In this document: piece by piece, positions 1 through 7,155 of the stretch
How positions within the stretch are numbered: the first letter of the stretch is position 1
Layout: the number at the start of each line of letters is the position of its first letter
Assembly (NCBI GenBank): GCA_913043185.1
Contig: CAJWMI010000010.1
Coordinates: 1 to 32,795, forward strand
Reading direction: 5' to 3'
From: an uncultured Fidelibacterota bacterium
Lineage (GTDB): Bacteria; Marinisomatota; Marinisomatia; Marinisomatales; UBA1611
Length of the DNA stretch: 32,795 nucleotides
The notes under the pieces: model-generated
Seen by the model: only the letters and a program-made list of their open reading frames with translations
Told to the model about the DNA's origin: nothing
Databases searched by the model: none
Program-made: the position numbers and the translations under genes

Positions 1-53
1 AGAGCTAGTCTAAATATCATTTTTATAAAAAATTTTGTAAATTAAAGAAGTTT

Positions 54-60
54 AAAGGGA
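54..60 (+). promoter_or_regulatory. Shine-Dalgarno site that points to an out-of-frame ATG
   Basis: The sequence AAAGGGA lies six bases before the ATG at 67. That ATG opens MKK and then reaches a TGA at 85-87, whereas the pilin-like frame is the neighbouring one. The site therefore argues that the real start of the pilin-like gene is 67 and that the A-run between 70 and 76 shifts the frame. Confidence 0.55.
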
Positions 61-83
61 ATCATTATGAAAAAAAGTATACC

Positions 84-755
84 ATGACATTGCTTGAGAT
101 CATGATCGTAATTTTTATTATCGGGATCATCGGAAGTGTGGTTGGCTACAATATGCGAGGAAGTCTTGATCAAGGCAAAGCTTTTAAAACAAAGGAGGCT
201 GCGCGCAAGCTCTATGAAATCGTCCTTCTTCAAGAGGCAGATGACAGGCTAGTGTCGAAAGACTCTAAAGAGCCGTATAAGGAGATTTCAGATCTCGTAA
301 AAGCTTCAGGGTTAATTCGACGCACGAAAGATATTATGGAAGATGGATGGGACAACCCGTTTGAATTTGAATATAATGATACAGATTATTTGATTGATTT
401 AGTTGGTAGAAAGTATGGCTTCAAAATTATTGTGGATTTACGTGCTATCGAACATAAAAATAGCTCTGGCAAATATTACGGCTCAATTAATGTTGCTTTC
501 AGTACTAATGCAGAAATGAAATATATATATTATCAACCTTCAGATTCATATATAAAGAAAAAATTTCCCAATGCTGATGGAGATTTTTATTCTTCGTTGA
601 GAGAACCTAGGCCTCAAACTTACTTTAATGCAGAGTTGAGCTCCGAGGGGATGCATTTTATTTTCAATGATGCTAACGCCATTGAGGAAAATTTGCGTGA
701 AGTTGCAAGGGATGTTATAGAGAATATTAATATTATGATTAAACGATATCCTTAA
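84..755 (+). CDS. Pseudopilin-like protein (type II secretion/type IV pilus class), 5' end frameshifted
   Basis: The N-terminus reads MTLLEIMIVIFIIGIIGSVVG, the hydrophobic methylation helix of prepilins with the conserved Glu five residues into the mature end. Such proteins are cleaved by prepilin peptidase and assembled into a periplasmic pseudopilus or pilus. The only in-frame ATG is at 84, which would leave no leader. The well-placed ATG at 67 is one base out of frame; one more A in the 70-76 run would give MKKKYT before MTLLE, a short leader. Even then the residue before the cleavage site would be Thr, not the usual Gly. At 223 residues it is longer than typical GspG-like pseudopilins (about 140-160). 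The 5' half is clearly richer in G+C than its neighbours (29 of 60 bases at 121-180). The downstream half is not recognisable. Function as a secretion pseudopilin is inferred. Confidence 0.65.
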   Translation: MTLLEIMIVIFIIGIIGSVVGYNMRGSLDQGKAFKTKEAARKLYEIVLLQEADDRLVSKDSKEPYKEISDLVKASGLIRRTKDIMEDGWDNPFEFEYNDTDYLIDLVGRKYGFKIIVDLRAIEHKNSSGKYYGSINVAFSTNAEMKYIYYQPSDSYIKKKFPNADGDFYSSLREPRPQTYFNAELSSEGMHFIFNDANAIEENLREVARDVIENINIMIKRYP

Positions 756-784
756 TTAAATCGTTTTATTGGTTGGGGTTTATT

Positions 785-1192
785 ATGTGGGTTGATTCAG
801 GTGCGGCAGCATTATCTTTTGCGAGCATACTTATTAATTTGATTACATATATATTTTTTATCATTATTATCGGTTTATTTACTTACCAATACTTAAAAAT
901 TCGAAATAATAAGACAATGAGTAAAATGGTTGCTGGTGTTGGGATTTTTATAAGTGTGTCAATTTTTTCATTAAACTCATTAATGATTTATAATCATATA
1001 GATTTTGTTCAAGAGCAAATTGAAATTGTAAATAATTCAGAATACCAGATAGGTTCTTTTATGCCACATATTAGAGAAGATTGGATCAAAAATGGAAATA
1101 GAATTATTACTTGGAATATAGTTTATAGTATATTTTTTGGTGTATTACCATTTCGGCTATTTTATAAACAATATAGAAGAAGGAAATATTAG
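785..1192 (+). CDS. Small three-helix membrane protein, unknown function
   Basis: This protein is about 135 residues long. It has three hydrophobic stretches, near residues 8-37 (possibly one long helix), 47-69 and 110-128, and a basic C-terminus (KQYRRRKY). The frame is open from a TTG at 773, but the ATG at 785 is preferred because GGTTGGGG lies just upstream at a usable distance. It follows the pilin-like gene by about 30 bases in the same direction and may share its transcript. I do not recognise a family. The low G+C and AT-rich codon use match the rest of the window, unlike the gene before it. Confidence 0.6.
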   Translation: MWVDSGAAALSFASILINLITYIFFIIIIGLFTYQYLKIRNNKTMSKMVAGVGIFISVSIFSLNSLMIYNHIDFVQEQIEIVNNSEYQIGSFMPHIREDWIKNGNRIITWNIVYSIFFGVLPFRLFYKQYRRRKY

Positions 1193-1199
1193 ACGCTAT

Positions 1200-1328
1200 T
1201 TAATCCTCATATACAACCATAGGTTGATACCAATTACCATCTAATTCGTTATCAACCCCTACGTGTACCAGATTACCAAAAGGCTGCCAACCACATTGTA
1301 GGGTAATTATTTGTAGATTTTTGATTAA
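1200..1328 (-). pseudogene. Remnant of a small protein gene with a GWQPFG...YQPMVVYE core
   Basis: On the minus strand the frame from 1328 to the TAA at 1200-1202 reads about 42 codons with strongly protein-like content. It includes CGWQPFGNLVHVGV and ends NWYQPMVVYED. The GWxPxG...YxxMV pattern resembles small DUF1737-type proteins of about 60 residues. An in-frame ATG lies four codons further up, but a TAA stop (1329-1331) separates it from the rest, and no other start exists. It is best read as a gene that has lost its N-terminal part. It sits in the 168-base gap between the small membrane protein and the GDPD gene, which otherwise holds nothing I can identify. The family assignment is from memory of the motif only. 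Confidence 0.5.
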
Positions 1329-1360
1329 TTATTTAGTAATCATTATAAAAAATAGCTGAA

Positions 1361-2239
1361 ATGAATATTTTTCAAAGAATAAACCACAATAAATTTGCAA
1401 ACACATTATTAATTCTCGTTTTTATAATTATTTTATATTTGTTTTACACTAATGTGAAACCTGAAATAAGAAATCTTAACAGAAATACAATTGGAATTCT
1501 TGGTCACAGAGGAATGTCAAAATCCTATCATTACCCGGGGAACTCTTTACCATCAATATTGGAAGCATTAAGAATAGGGGCACTTGGATGTGAATTAGAT
1601 ATACAGTTAACAAAAGATGGATCTTTGGTAGCTTATCATCACAAAGATTTAGATCAATATACAAATTTTGAAGGTACTATTCGTGATTATAAAGCTGATG
1701 AACTTAAGAACTGTCTCTATAAGGGGAACTATGTAGAAAAAGTCTCTCTTGTTTTAGTTGACCAATTGTTTGGACTACTAGGAAAAAATAGTAAATATAT
1801 ATTTTCTTTTGATTGCAAATTTAACATAGATGACGAGAAAGATAGGATTGCTTATTATATTGAATTTATCGATGCAATAGAGATGTTAATAAATAAGCAT
1901 TTATTGGATAATAGAATCTTTATTGAATCAGATCATGTTGATTTTCACCGTTTACTAAAGCTAAGAAAAATAAATGTACGCCAGTTTATCACTGGGAAGG
2001 GTGTAGAAAAAGGTCTCAGAATAGCATCTGAACTTGGACTTTTTGGCATTGGAGTAGGATCACGTATTTCAAAAAAAGAAGTGGAAAAAGCCCATAATTT
2101 GGGGGTTTATGTTATGACTTGGACCCCTACGAATGCGTTTTCTAATGCACAAGCTGTCAGGAAAAACCCCGATTATATTCAGACTGCATATTTAACTCAT
2201 TTAGTAAAGTTTTTGGGAGAAAGAAAAGAATCAAAATGA
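1361..2239 (+). CDS. Membrane-anchored glycerophosphodiester phosphodiesterase family protein
   Basis: The family hydrolyses glycerophosphodiesters to glycerol 3-phosphate plus an alcohol on a TIM-barrel fold. One transmembrane helix (residues 15-31) should anchor the enzyme, with the domain outside the cytoplasm. The domain begins with HRG at 49-51, then CELDIQLTKDG (E78, D80) and AYHHKDL (H93, H94). Three usual positions differ. The PENT motif reads PGNS at 59-62, the Asp after the catalytic His is His94, and the third metal-ligand Glu region reads FDCK (D151). The C-terminal half, with VYVMTWTP near residue 248, matches the last barrel strand (typically V..WTVN). Its stop codon overlaps the start of the next gene (ATGA), so the two are probably translated together. 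The N-terminal anchor supports the ATG at 1361. Confidence 0.85.
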   Translation: MNIFQRINHNKFANTLLILVFIIILYLFYTNVKPEIRNLNRNTIGILGHRGMSKSYHYPGNSLPSILEALRIGALGCELDIQLTKDGSLVAYHHKDLDQYTNFEGTIRDYKADELKNCLYKGNYVEKVSLVLVDQLFGLLGKNSKYIFSFDCKFNIDDEKDRIAYYIEFIDAIEMLINKHLLDNRIFIESDHVDFHRLLKLRKINVRQFITGKGVEKGLRIASELGLFGIGVGSRISKKEVEKAHNLGVYVMTWTPTNAFSNAQAVRKNPDYIQTAYLTHLVKFLGERKESK

Positions 2240-4239
2240 AAAGTAACTGGATAAAATTTATCCAAGAATGCATCACCCAGATTCAGTTATGGTTATTTTT
2301 GGTGCTTCTACAATGGATATTTCGTGTAATCATGATTTTATGGTTTTATAAGAATATTTCTGCTACTACGATTTTTAATGATATTCTTTTGGCACTTTTT
2401 CATGGATTCAGATTCGATTCAAAAATTGCAAGCCTATTTCTTTTATTTCCTTTTATTTTTAATCTTATTCTGAGCTCTTTAAACAGATTTTCTATTATAT
2501 TCAAGTTGAGGTTATTCTTTACAGGCCTTGGTATTGTACTTATACTTTTATCCTCAATAGCGACTTTACCATATTTTGAAGAGTTTAATAACCAATTTAA
2601 CTTTTTTCTATTTGATCTTTTATATGATGATCAAGTAGCTGTCTTTAAAACTGTATTGTTTGAATATCATCTGATCATAAATATTATAGTTATAATAACC
2701 TTATCAATAATTGCATGGTACTCTTTAAAACAATTTCAATCTTACGCTTCTAGTTTTATCAATATTCAAATATTATCACCGAAAAGCATTATAATGAAGT
2801 TTTTCATTATTTTCTTTTTAATTATTGGGTTTACTGGTTCAATACGAGGCTCTTTCAAAAATAGGCCTGCTATACGAAAATGGTCCTATATAACGAGTGA
2901 TAATTTCTTAAATAAAACAATAATGAATCCGTTAACACATTTGCAATATGCTATTAAAGACTTTAAAAAAATAAATAAAAAAACAGATATTACTCAATTT
3001 ATAGGGGAGTTGTCTCCCAAAACAGCGGCTGAAAATTATTTTGATGTTACTAAAGATTCATCCTTATCAAGCTATCTTAGACATATAGTTCCAGATTCAG
3101 ATAACAAAATGCCTAACCATATTTTCCTTGTAATCATGGAGAGTTATGATATGTGGCCTCTTCTTCCCGAATACAGATCTCTTGGTTTAGGAGAAAATTT
3201 GCAATACTTTGGTGAGAAAGGAATCTTTTTTAATCGGTTTTTGCCTTCAGGAGAAAGTACGATGGCTTCGGTTTCCGCTATTCTAACTGGCGCACCATAT
3301 ATCGGAATAAATATAAGCCGCATTGCTTCAGAGCGTGAACCATTACCCACATCTATTCCATTTATATTTGAAAAACTCGGATATAAAACACAACTATTTT
3401 ACGGAGGATTTCTCTCTTGGCAAAATATTGGAAACTTGTTTGAAAGCCAAGGATTTGATAATGTATTTGGGTCCCCTGAAATAGAAAAAAATAATTCTGA
3501 TATAATATGGGGTGTAGATGATGATTTATTATTTTCTTTTGTCGAAGAAAAAACATTAGCAGAAACAAAGTCATTCAATGTCATTTTGACTACTAGCTAC
3601 CATCCACCTTATAATGTAGATGTTGAAAAATTTGGATTTCCTTTAAAAAATATTCCACCTGGATTAATATCAAAGTTTGATGGATCAATGACTATGAAAC
3701 AGCTCGGACACATTTGGTATAGTGATTGGGCAATTGGTGAATTTGTAAAAAAAGTTGAAAAGCGATATCCTGAAAGTTTATTTATTTTTACTGGTGATCA
3801 TTATGGACGGAGATTTATTAATTCTCATCCTACTCTTTATGAACGCTCTACTGTACCTTTGATAATCTATGGTAAAAATTTTATTACACCAGATTTAAAT
3901 ATAATTTCAACTCCAGGTAGCCATATTGATATAATTCCAACCATAATTTCTCTGATAGCTCCTAATCAGTTTGAATATCAGTCTTTTGGTAATCCACTAC
4001 TTCAAAAAACAGGAGAAACTATGGTTGCATCTGGGAATAAAATTGGTTTTGGATATAGAAAAATAATTTTAGATAATTATATAATTGATGTTAATAATAA
4101 GTTTAATAATAATATAACTAACTCAGATGGAAAAGAGTCTCACTCAAATAAGGTATTAGAAATAATCAATAAACAAAAATTGCTTTTTGGTCTAACATGG
4201 TGGAGAATATTTAAAGGAAATATTCTTAAAAATTCATGA
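2236..4239 (+). CDS. LtaS-like phosphoglycerol transferase (sulfatase-superfamily membrane protein)
   Basis: This 667-residue protein has about five N-terminal membrane helices (residues 18-40, 60-80, 92-112, 138-160 and 186-204), followed by an extracytoplasmic sulfatase-fold domain. Visible active-site positions match LtaS/MdoB-type enzymes. These are the metal Glu in VIMESYD (E302), the threonine nucleophile in SGESTMAS (T342), a His in SYHPPYN (H456) and the metal pair in FTGDHYG (D521, H522). Such enzymes move glycerol phosphate from phosphatidylglycerol onto a polymer or glycan. Four-base overlap with the upstream GDPD gene suggests the pair makes and trims, or recycles, the same phosphoglycerol product. 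The acceptor is unknown: lipoteichoic acid is not expected in an FCB-type cell, so a periplasmic glucan, glycan or protein is more likely. A phosphoethanolamine transferase is a less likely alternative. Confidence 0.8.
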   Translation: MKSNWIKFIQECITQIQLWLFLVLLQWIFRVIMILWFYKNISATTIFNDILLALFHGFRFDSKIASLFLLFPFIFNLILSSLNRFSIIFKLRLFFTGLGIVLILLSSIATLPYFEEFNNQFNFFLFDLLYDDQVAVFKTVLFEYHLIINIIVIITLSIIAWYSLKQFQSYASSFINIQILSPKSIIMKFFIIFFLIIGFTGSIRGSFKNRPAIRKWSYITSDNFLNKTIMNPLTHLQYAIKDFKKINKKTDITQFIGELSPKTAAENYFDVTKDSSLSSYLRHIVPDSDNKMPNHIFLVIMESYDMWPLLPEYRSLGLGENLQYFGEKGIFFNRFLPSGESTMASVSAILTGAPYIGINISRIASEREPLPTSIPFIFEKLGYKTQLFYGGFLSWQNIGNLFESQGFDNVFGSPEIEKNNSDIIWGVDDDLLFSFVEEKTLAETKSFNVILTTSYHPPYNVDVEKFGFPLKNIPPGLISKFDGSMTMKQLGHIWYSDWAIGEFVKKVEKRYPESLFIFTGDHYGRRFINSHPTLYERSTVPLIIYGKNFITPDLNIISTPGSHIDIIPTIISLIAPNQFEYQSFGNPLLQKTGETMVASGNKIGFGYRKIILDNYIIDVNNKFNNNITNSDGKESHSNKVLEIINKQKLLFGLTWWRIFKGNILKNS

Positions 4240-4563
4240 TTAGAATATAGATTACTTGTCCTCAAACCAACTTAAAATAGAAAACGTTCAAAGTGGATCG
4301 ACTATTTGAATTGTCGATAGAAAATATTTTTGATGATCCAGAATATTCATGATTTATTACACAGTAGCGGGGTTTAGTCATAGACGATTAAAGATGGGCT
4401 TTCCATTATTAGTACAAAGTAATAAAATAGGTGAAAATAGGGAAAGTTGACACGGATTTGGCGGAAACAAACCAAGTTCCAATCCTCTCTTAAGAAATTC
4501 TTCGACAAACATCGAGGGGTTTTTTTGTTTGCCATACGGATAGTAAGTTACGACAAGGTTTAC
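4240..4563. other. 324-base gap: one terminator, no convincing gene
   Basis: No gene is supported here. It holds a small hairpin (ATCGAC at 4297-4302 with GTCGAT at 4313-4318), a 33-codon reading frame at 4349-4450 without a recognisable product, and the terminator at 4499-4526. Bases 4455-4490 look faintly like parts of a tRNA (GGCGGAA, then TTCCAATCC), but the T-stem does not pair. The right end holds the ribosome-binding region of the ion channel gene. Confidence 0.5.
4499..4526 (+). terminator. Intrinsic terminator
   Basis: CTTCGA at 4500-4505 pairs with TCGAGG at 4512-4517 around a six-base loop, with one G-T wobble, and a run of seven T follows at 4520-4526. It reads rightward and most likely ends the GDPD/LtaS-like transcript or a small unseen transcript in the gap. 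It lies only about 38 bases before the ion channel start. Confidence 0.6.
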
Positions 4564-5370
4564 ATGAGCAGATTAAAACAAAATATCAAAACGATAATTT
4601 TCGGTACAGATACCAGAGTTGGAAAATTATTTGATGAAATATTAATTGTAGCGATCATACTGAGTATAATCACGGTCCTACTAGAAAGCGTTTCAGACTA
4701 CCGTCAGCAATTTGGACAAATCTTATATTCAGCAGAGTGGGTTTTTACAATAATGTTCACATTAGAATATTTTCTAAGAATATATTGTGTCCGACTTCCA
4801 TCAAGTTATGTATTTAGCTTCTATGGGGTTGTTGATTTATTATCAGTAGTTCCAACATACATAAGTGTTTTATTTCCAGGAGCGCAAGCTTTGTCTGTCA
4901 TTAGAATATTAAGAGTATTAAGAATTTTTAGAGTATTAAAATTATTTCAATATATGGGCGAAGCTAAACATTTAGCGAAAGCATTAAAATCAAGTAAAAG
5001 AAAAATATTTATCTTTCTGTTTGTAGTAATGAATATTGTAATCGTTCTAGGCTCAATTATGTATTTAATTGAAGGTGAGACTGCTGGTTATACTAGTATT
5101 CCAAAAAGTATTTATTGGGCTATTGTTACTCTAACCACTGTCGGATATGGTGATATTGCTCCGCTTACACCAATCGGCCAAGCTATTTCTGCACTTATTA
5201 TGCTAATTGGCTATAGTATAATTGCTGTGCCAACAGGTATTGTCACTACAGAGCTGACTTTTTCAAAAGTAGATTCTGAAAATAAAACAGTATGTGCCGT
5301 CTGCGATAAAGATGATTTAATAAAAAACTCATTATATTGTCGGCATTGCGGTGCAAAAATTGTTCAATAA
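4564..5370 (+). CDS. Voltage-gated potassium channel with C-terminal zinc ribbon
   Basis: This is a single-subunit, six-helix Kv-type channel of 268 residues. The S4 voltage sensor is plain (RILRVLRIFRVLKLF, arginines every third residue). The pore carries the K+ selectivity filter TTVGYGD at 191-197. After S6 a short tail holds CAVC (C244, C247) and CRHC (C259, C262), a four-cysteine zinc ribbon that probably sits in the cytoplasm. The frame is open back to a TTG at 4447, but the ATG at 4564 is chosen because the extra 39 codons run through the terminator. CAAGG lies upstream, and family members begin close to this point. The 3' end overlaps the GTG start of the next gene by 20 bases. It likely sets or buffers membrane potential. 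Confidence 0.9.
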   Translation: MSRLKQNIKTIIFGTDTRVGKLFDEILIVAIILSIITVLLESVSDYRQQFGQILYSAEWVFTIMFTLEYFLRIYCVRLPSSYVFSFYGVVDLLSVVPTYISVLFPGAQALSVIRILRVLRIFRVLKLFQYMGEAKHLAKALKSSKRKIFIFLFVVMNIVIVLGSIMYLIEGETAGYTSIPKSIYWAIVTLTTVGYGDIAPLTPIGQAISALIMLIGYSIIAVPTGIVTTELTFSKVDSENKTVCAVCDKDDLIKNSLYCRHCGAKIVQ

Positions 5371-6514
5371 TAAACTTATTATAATCCTTGGTGTCTTGTT
5401 TTTGATACCACCTTTCCTTATTGCTAACAATTTTCAAATCTGGGATGATTCTATTGAAAAAACAGAAAAAGAAGCATTTAAAGTTGAAACCTTTTCTGAA
5501 GGTTTTGATATTCCTTGGGGAATGGCATTTTTACCAAACAAAGATCTAATCGTTAGTGATAGAAATGGGAGCCTTTGGCGGGTAGACTATAAATCTAAAA
5601 CCAGAGCTCAGATAATTGGTGTGCCAGAAGTAAGATATAAAGGACAAGGTGGTTTACTTGACGTACAAGTGCATCCAGATTTTATTAATAATAATTTCAT
5701 TTTCATTGGTTTTACCAGTTATTTAATAAAAAATAAAAACAAAACATTTACTTCCATTATTAGGGCCAAGCTTGAAAATAATAGTTTAACCGATCAAAAA
5801 ATAATTTATAAGGCAGATAATATATATTATAGTAGGAATACTGTTCACTATGGAACCCGAATAGTATTCGATAAAGAAGGATATTTATATTTTTCAATTG
5901 GAGATAGAGGAAAACGTGATCAAGCACAATTATTAAATTATCCAAATGGAAAGATACATAGGCTCCATGATGATGGATCTATTCCAAAAAATAATCCATT
6001 CATCCAAGAAAAAAATGCTATAAAATCGATTTGGACTTATGGAAATAGAAACCCTCAAGGATTAGCAATACACCCTATTTCATCAACTATTTTTGAAACT
6101 GAACATGGCCCCAGAGGAGGAGATGAGCTAAATATTTTAGCGTCTGGAAATAATTATGGTTGGCCTGAAATAACATATGGGAAAAATTATAGTGGGACCA
6201 CAATAACAGAATACACTCACAAAAATGGTATGGAACAACCAGTAATCCATTGGACCCCATCGATCGCAGTTTGTGGTATCGATTTTTATGATGGTAAACT
6301 ATTTAAAAACTGGGAAAATAATCTATTAGTCTCGTCTCTTAAATTTGAAAACCTATATAGACTCGAAATAAAGGATAACAAAGTAACCGAACAGGAAATA
6401 ATTTATAGAGCTGGTAGTAGAATTAGGGATGTTCAAACTGGCCCAGAAGGGTTTATATATCTAGCACTAGAAGACCCCGGTAGAATTGTACGTTTTATTC
6501 CAATAAAAAATTAA
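5351..6514 (+). CDS. PQQ-dependent sugar dehydrogenase family protein (glucose/sorbosone dehydrogenase type)
   Basis: This is a six-bladed beta-propeller of the soluble aldose dehydrogenase (YliI/Asd, GSDH) family, 387 residues. Family landmarks in order are FDIPWGMAFLP, GQGGLLDVQVHPDF, VHYGTRIVFD with the catalytic-type His (H166), SIGDRG, TYGNRNPQGLA, EHGPRGGDELN, NNYGWP and a final GFIYLALEDPGRIVRF. In the family these enzymes oxidise sugars with PQQ in the periplasm. Residues 8-24 form a signal peptide or membrane anchor, consistent with export. The start is uncertain: GTG at 5351 and TTG at 5360 are both possible and both overlap the channel gene. No pqq biosynthesis gene is visible in this window, so the cofactor is assumed from the family. 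It ends directly against the convergent lipoprotein gene with no spacer. Confidence 0.85.
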   Translation: MQKLFNNKLIIILGVLFLIPPFLIANNFQIWDDSIEKTEKEAFKVETFSEGFDIPWGMAFLPNKDLIVSDRNGSLWRVDYKSKTRAQIIGVPEVRYKGQGGLLDVQVHPDFINNNFIFIGFTSYLIKNKNKTFTSIIRAKLENNSLTDQKIIYKADNIYYSRNTVHYGTRIVFDKEGYLYFSIGDRGKRDQAQLLNYPNGKIHRLHDDGSIPKNNPFIQEKNAIKSIWTYGNRNPQGLAIHPISSTIFETEHGPRGGDELNILASGNNYGWPEITYGKNYSGTTITEYTHKNGMEQPVIHWTPSIAVCGIDFYDGKLFKNWENNLLVSSLKFENLYRLEIKDNKVTEQEIIYRAGSRIRDVQTGPEGFIYLALEDPGRIVRFIPIKN

Positions 6515-7060
6515 TCACTGCCAATATTCATCAATAAAGGAACTCCAATTATCTTTCATAACTTTGGGAACCGGAAAAGTATAACTATGTAATGAACATT
6601 TTACTTTACGGTCATTAGATATCTTTTTCATTTGACCACGAGTCACTAAATAAGATAAAACCTCAACCGCCTCATTCCCTTTTTTTAGTCTATTTGATTC
6701 ACGCTTTGAACTCAACTTTATTTCTTCATTATCTAAAAAAAATGATAATGTTTGACCATCAGGGATAGCCAGTTGTTCATTACCATAGTATGAAACTCTG
6801 AGATATGGAACTTTTAAGGATGATATGACAATATCCATGTCAACTGAAATCTGTTCGTCTGGAATAAAAAACCCATTAGACTTCTGACGAATCATAAATG
6901 TACCAGTATAACGATTTTCTTTTTTTAATACACGGTAATCATTTTTTGCGTATTGTATCGGTTTATATTCAACTGGTTCTTTTTTTGAGAATGAAGCGCA
7001 TGACATAAATAAAAAAAAGAATGTGGTAAATATTAATAGTTTTTTATTTGTAATAACCAA
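6515..7060 (-). CDS. Predicted lipoprotein, unknown function
   Basis: The protein is 181 residues. It starts with a basic n-region (TNKK), a hydrophobic stretch and the lipobox FMSC, so it should be a lipid-anchored envelope protein. The mature part has alternating hydrophobic strands (for example VSYYGNEQLAIP) and looks beta-rich. It might be a small periplasmic or outer-membrane accessory protein. I recognise no family. The only usable start in frame is TTG at 7060, with no clear ribosome-binding site, so the first residues are uncertain. Its stop codon abuts the stop of the convergent sugar dehydrogenase gene. Confidence 0.65.
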   Translation of the reverse strand: MVITNKKLLIFTTFFFLFMSCASFSKKEPVEYKPIQYAKNDYRVLKKENRYTGTFMIRQKSNGFFIPDEQISVDMDIVISSLKVPYLRVSYYGNEQLAIPDGQTLSFFLDNEEIKLSSKRESNRLKKGNEAVEVLSYLVTRGQMKKISNDRKVKCSLHSYTFPVPKVMKDNWSSFIDEYWQ

Positions 7061-7155
7061 TGATTGCTGCCAAAAGTGTTAAATCTTTACCCGATACTTA
7101 GTATATAAGTTAGTATTAATTAATTAGAAACTAAACGAGTTCATTCATTTCTTTA

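Noticed and set aside
4349..4450. 33-codon reading frame starting MIYYTVAGFSHRR
   Set aside because: It is short, lacks a ribosome-binding site and matches nothing I recognise, and it ends in the region before the terminator. It is kept only as part of the gap description.
4455..4492. Possible tRNA-Leu/Ser piece (GGCGGAA and TTCCAATCC)
   Set aside because: The five-base stem around TTCCAAT does not pair and no acceptor, D or anticodon stem can be drawn.
4447..4563. N-terminal extension of the ion channel from TTG 4447
   Set aside because: It crosses the terminator hairpin and adds residues with no family counterpart; ATG 4564 fits better.
4903..4942. Short tandem repeat AGAATATTAAGAGTATTA
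   Set aside because: It encodes the regular Arg-every-third-residue pattern of the S4 voltage sensor.
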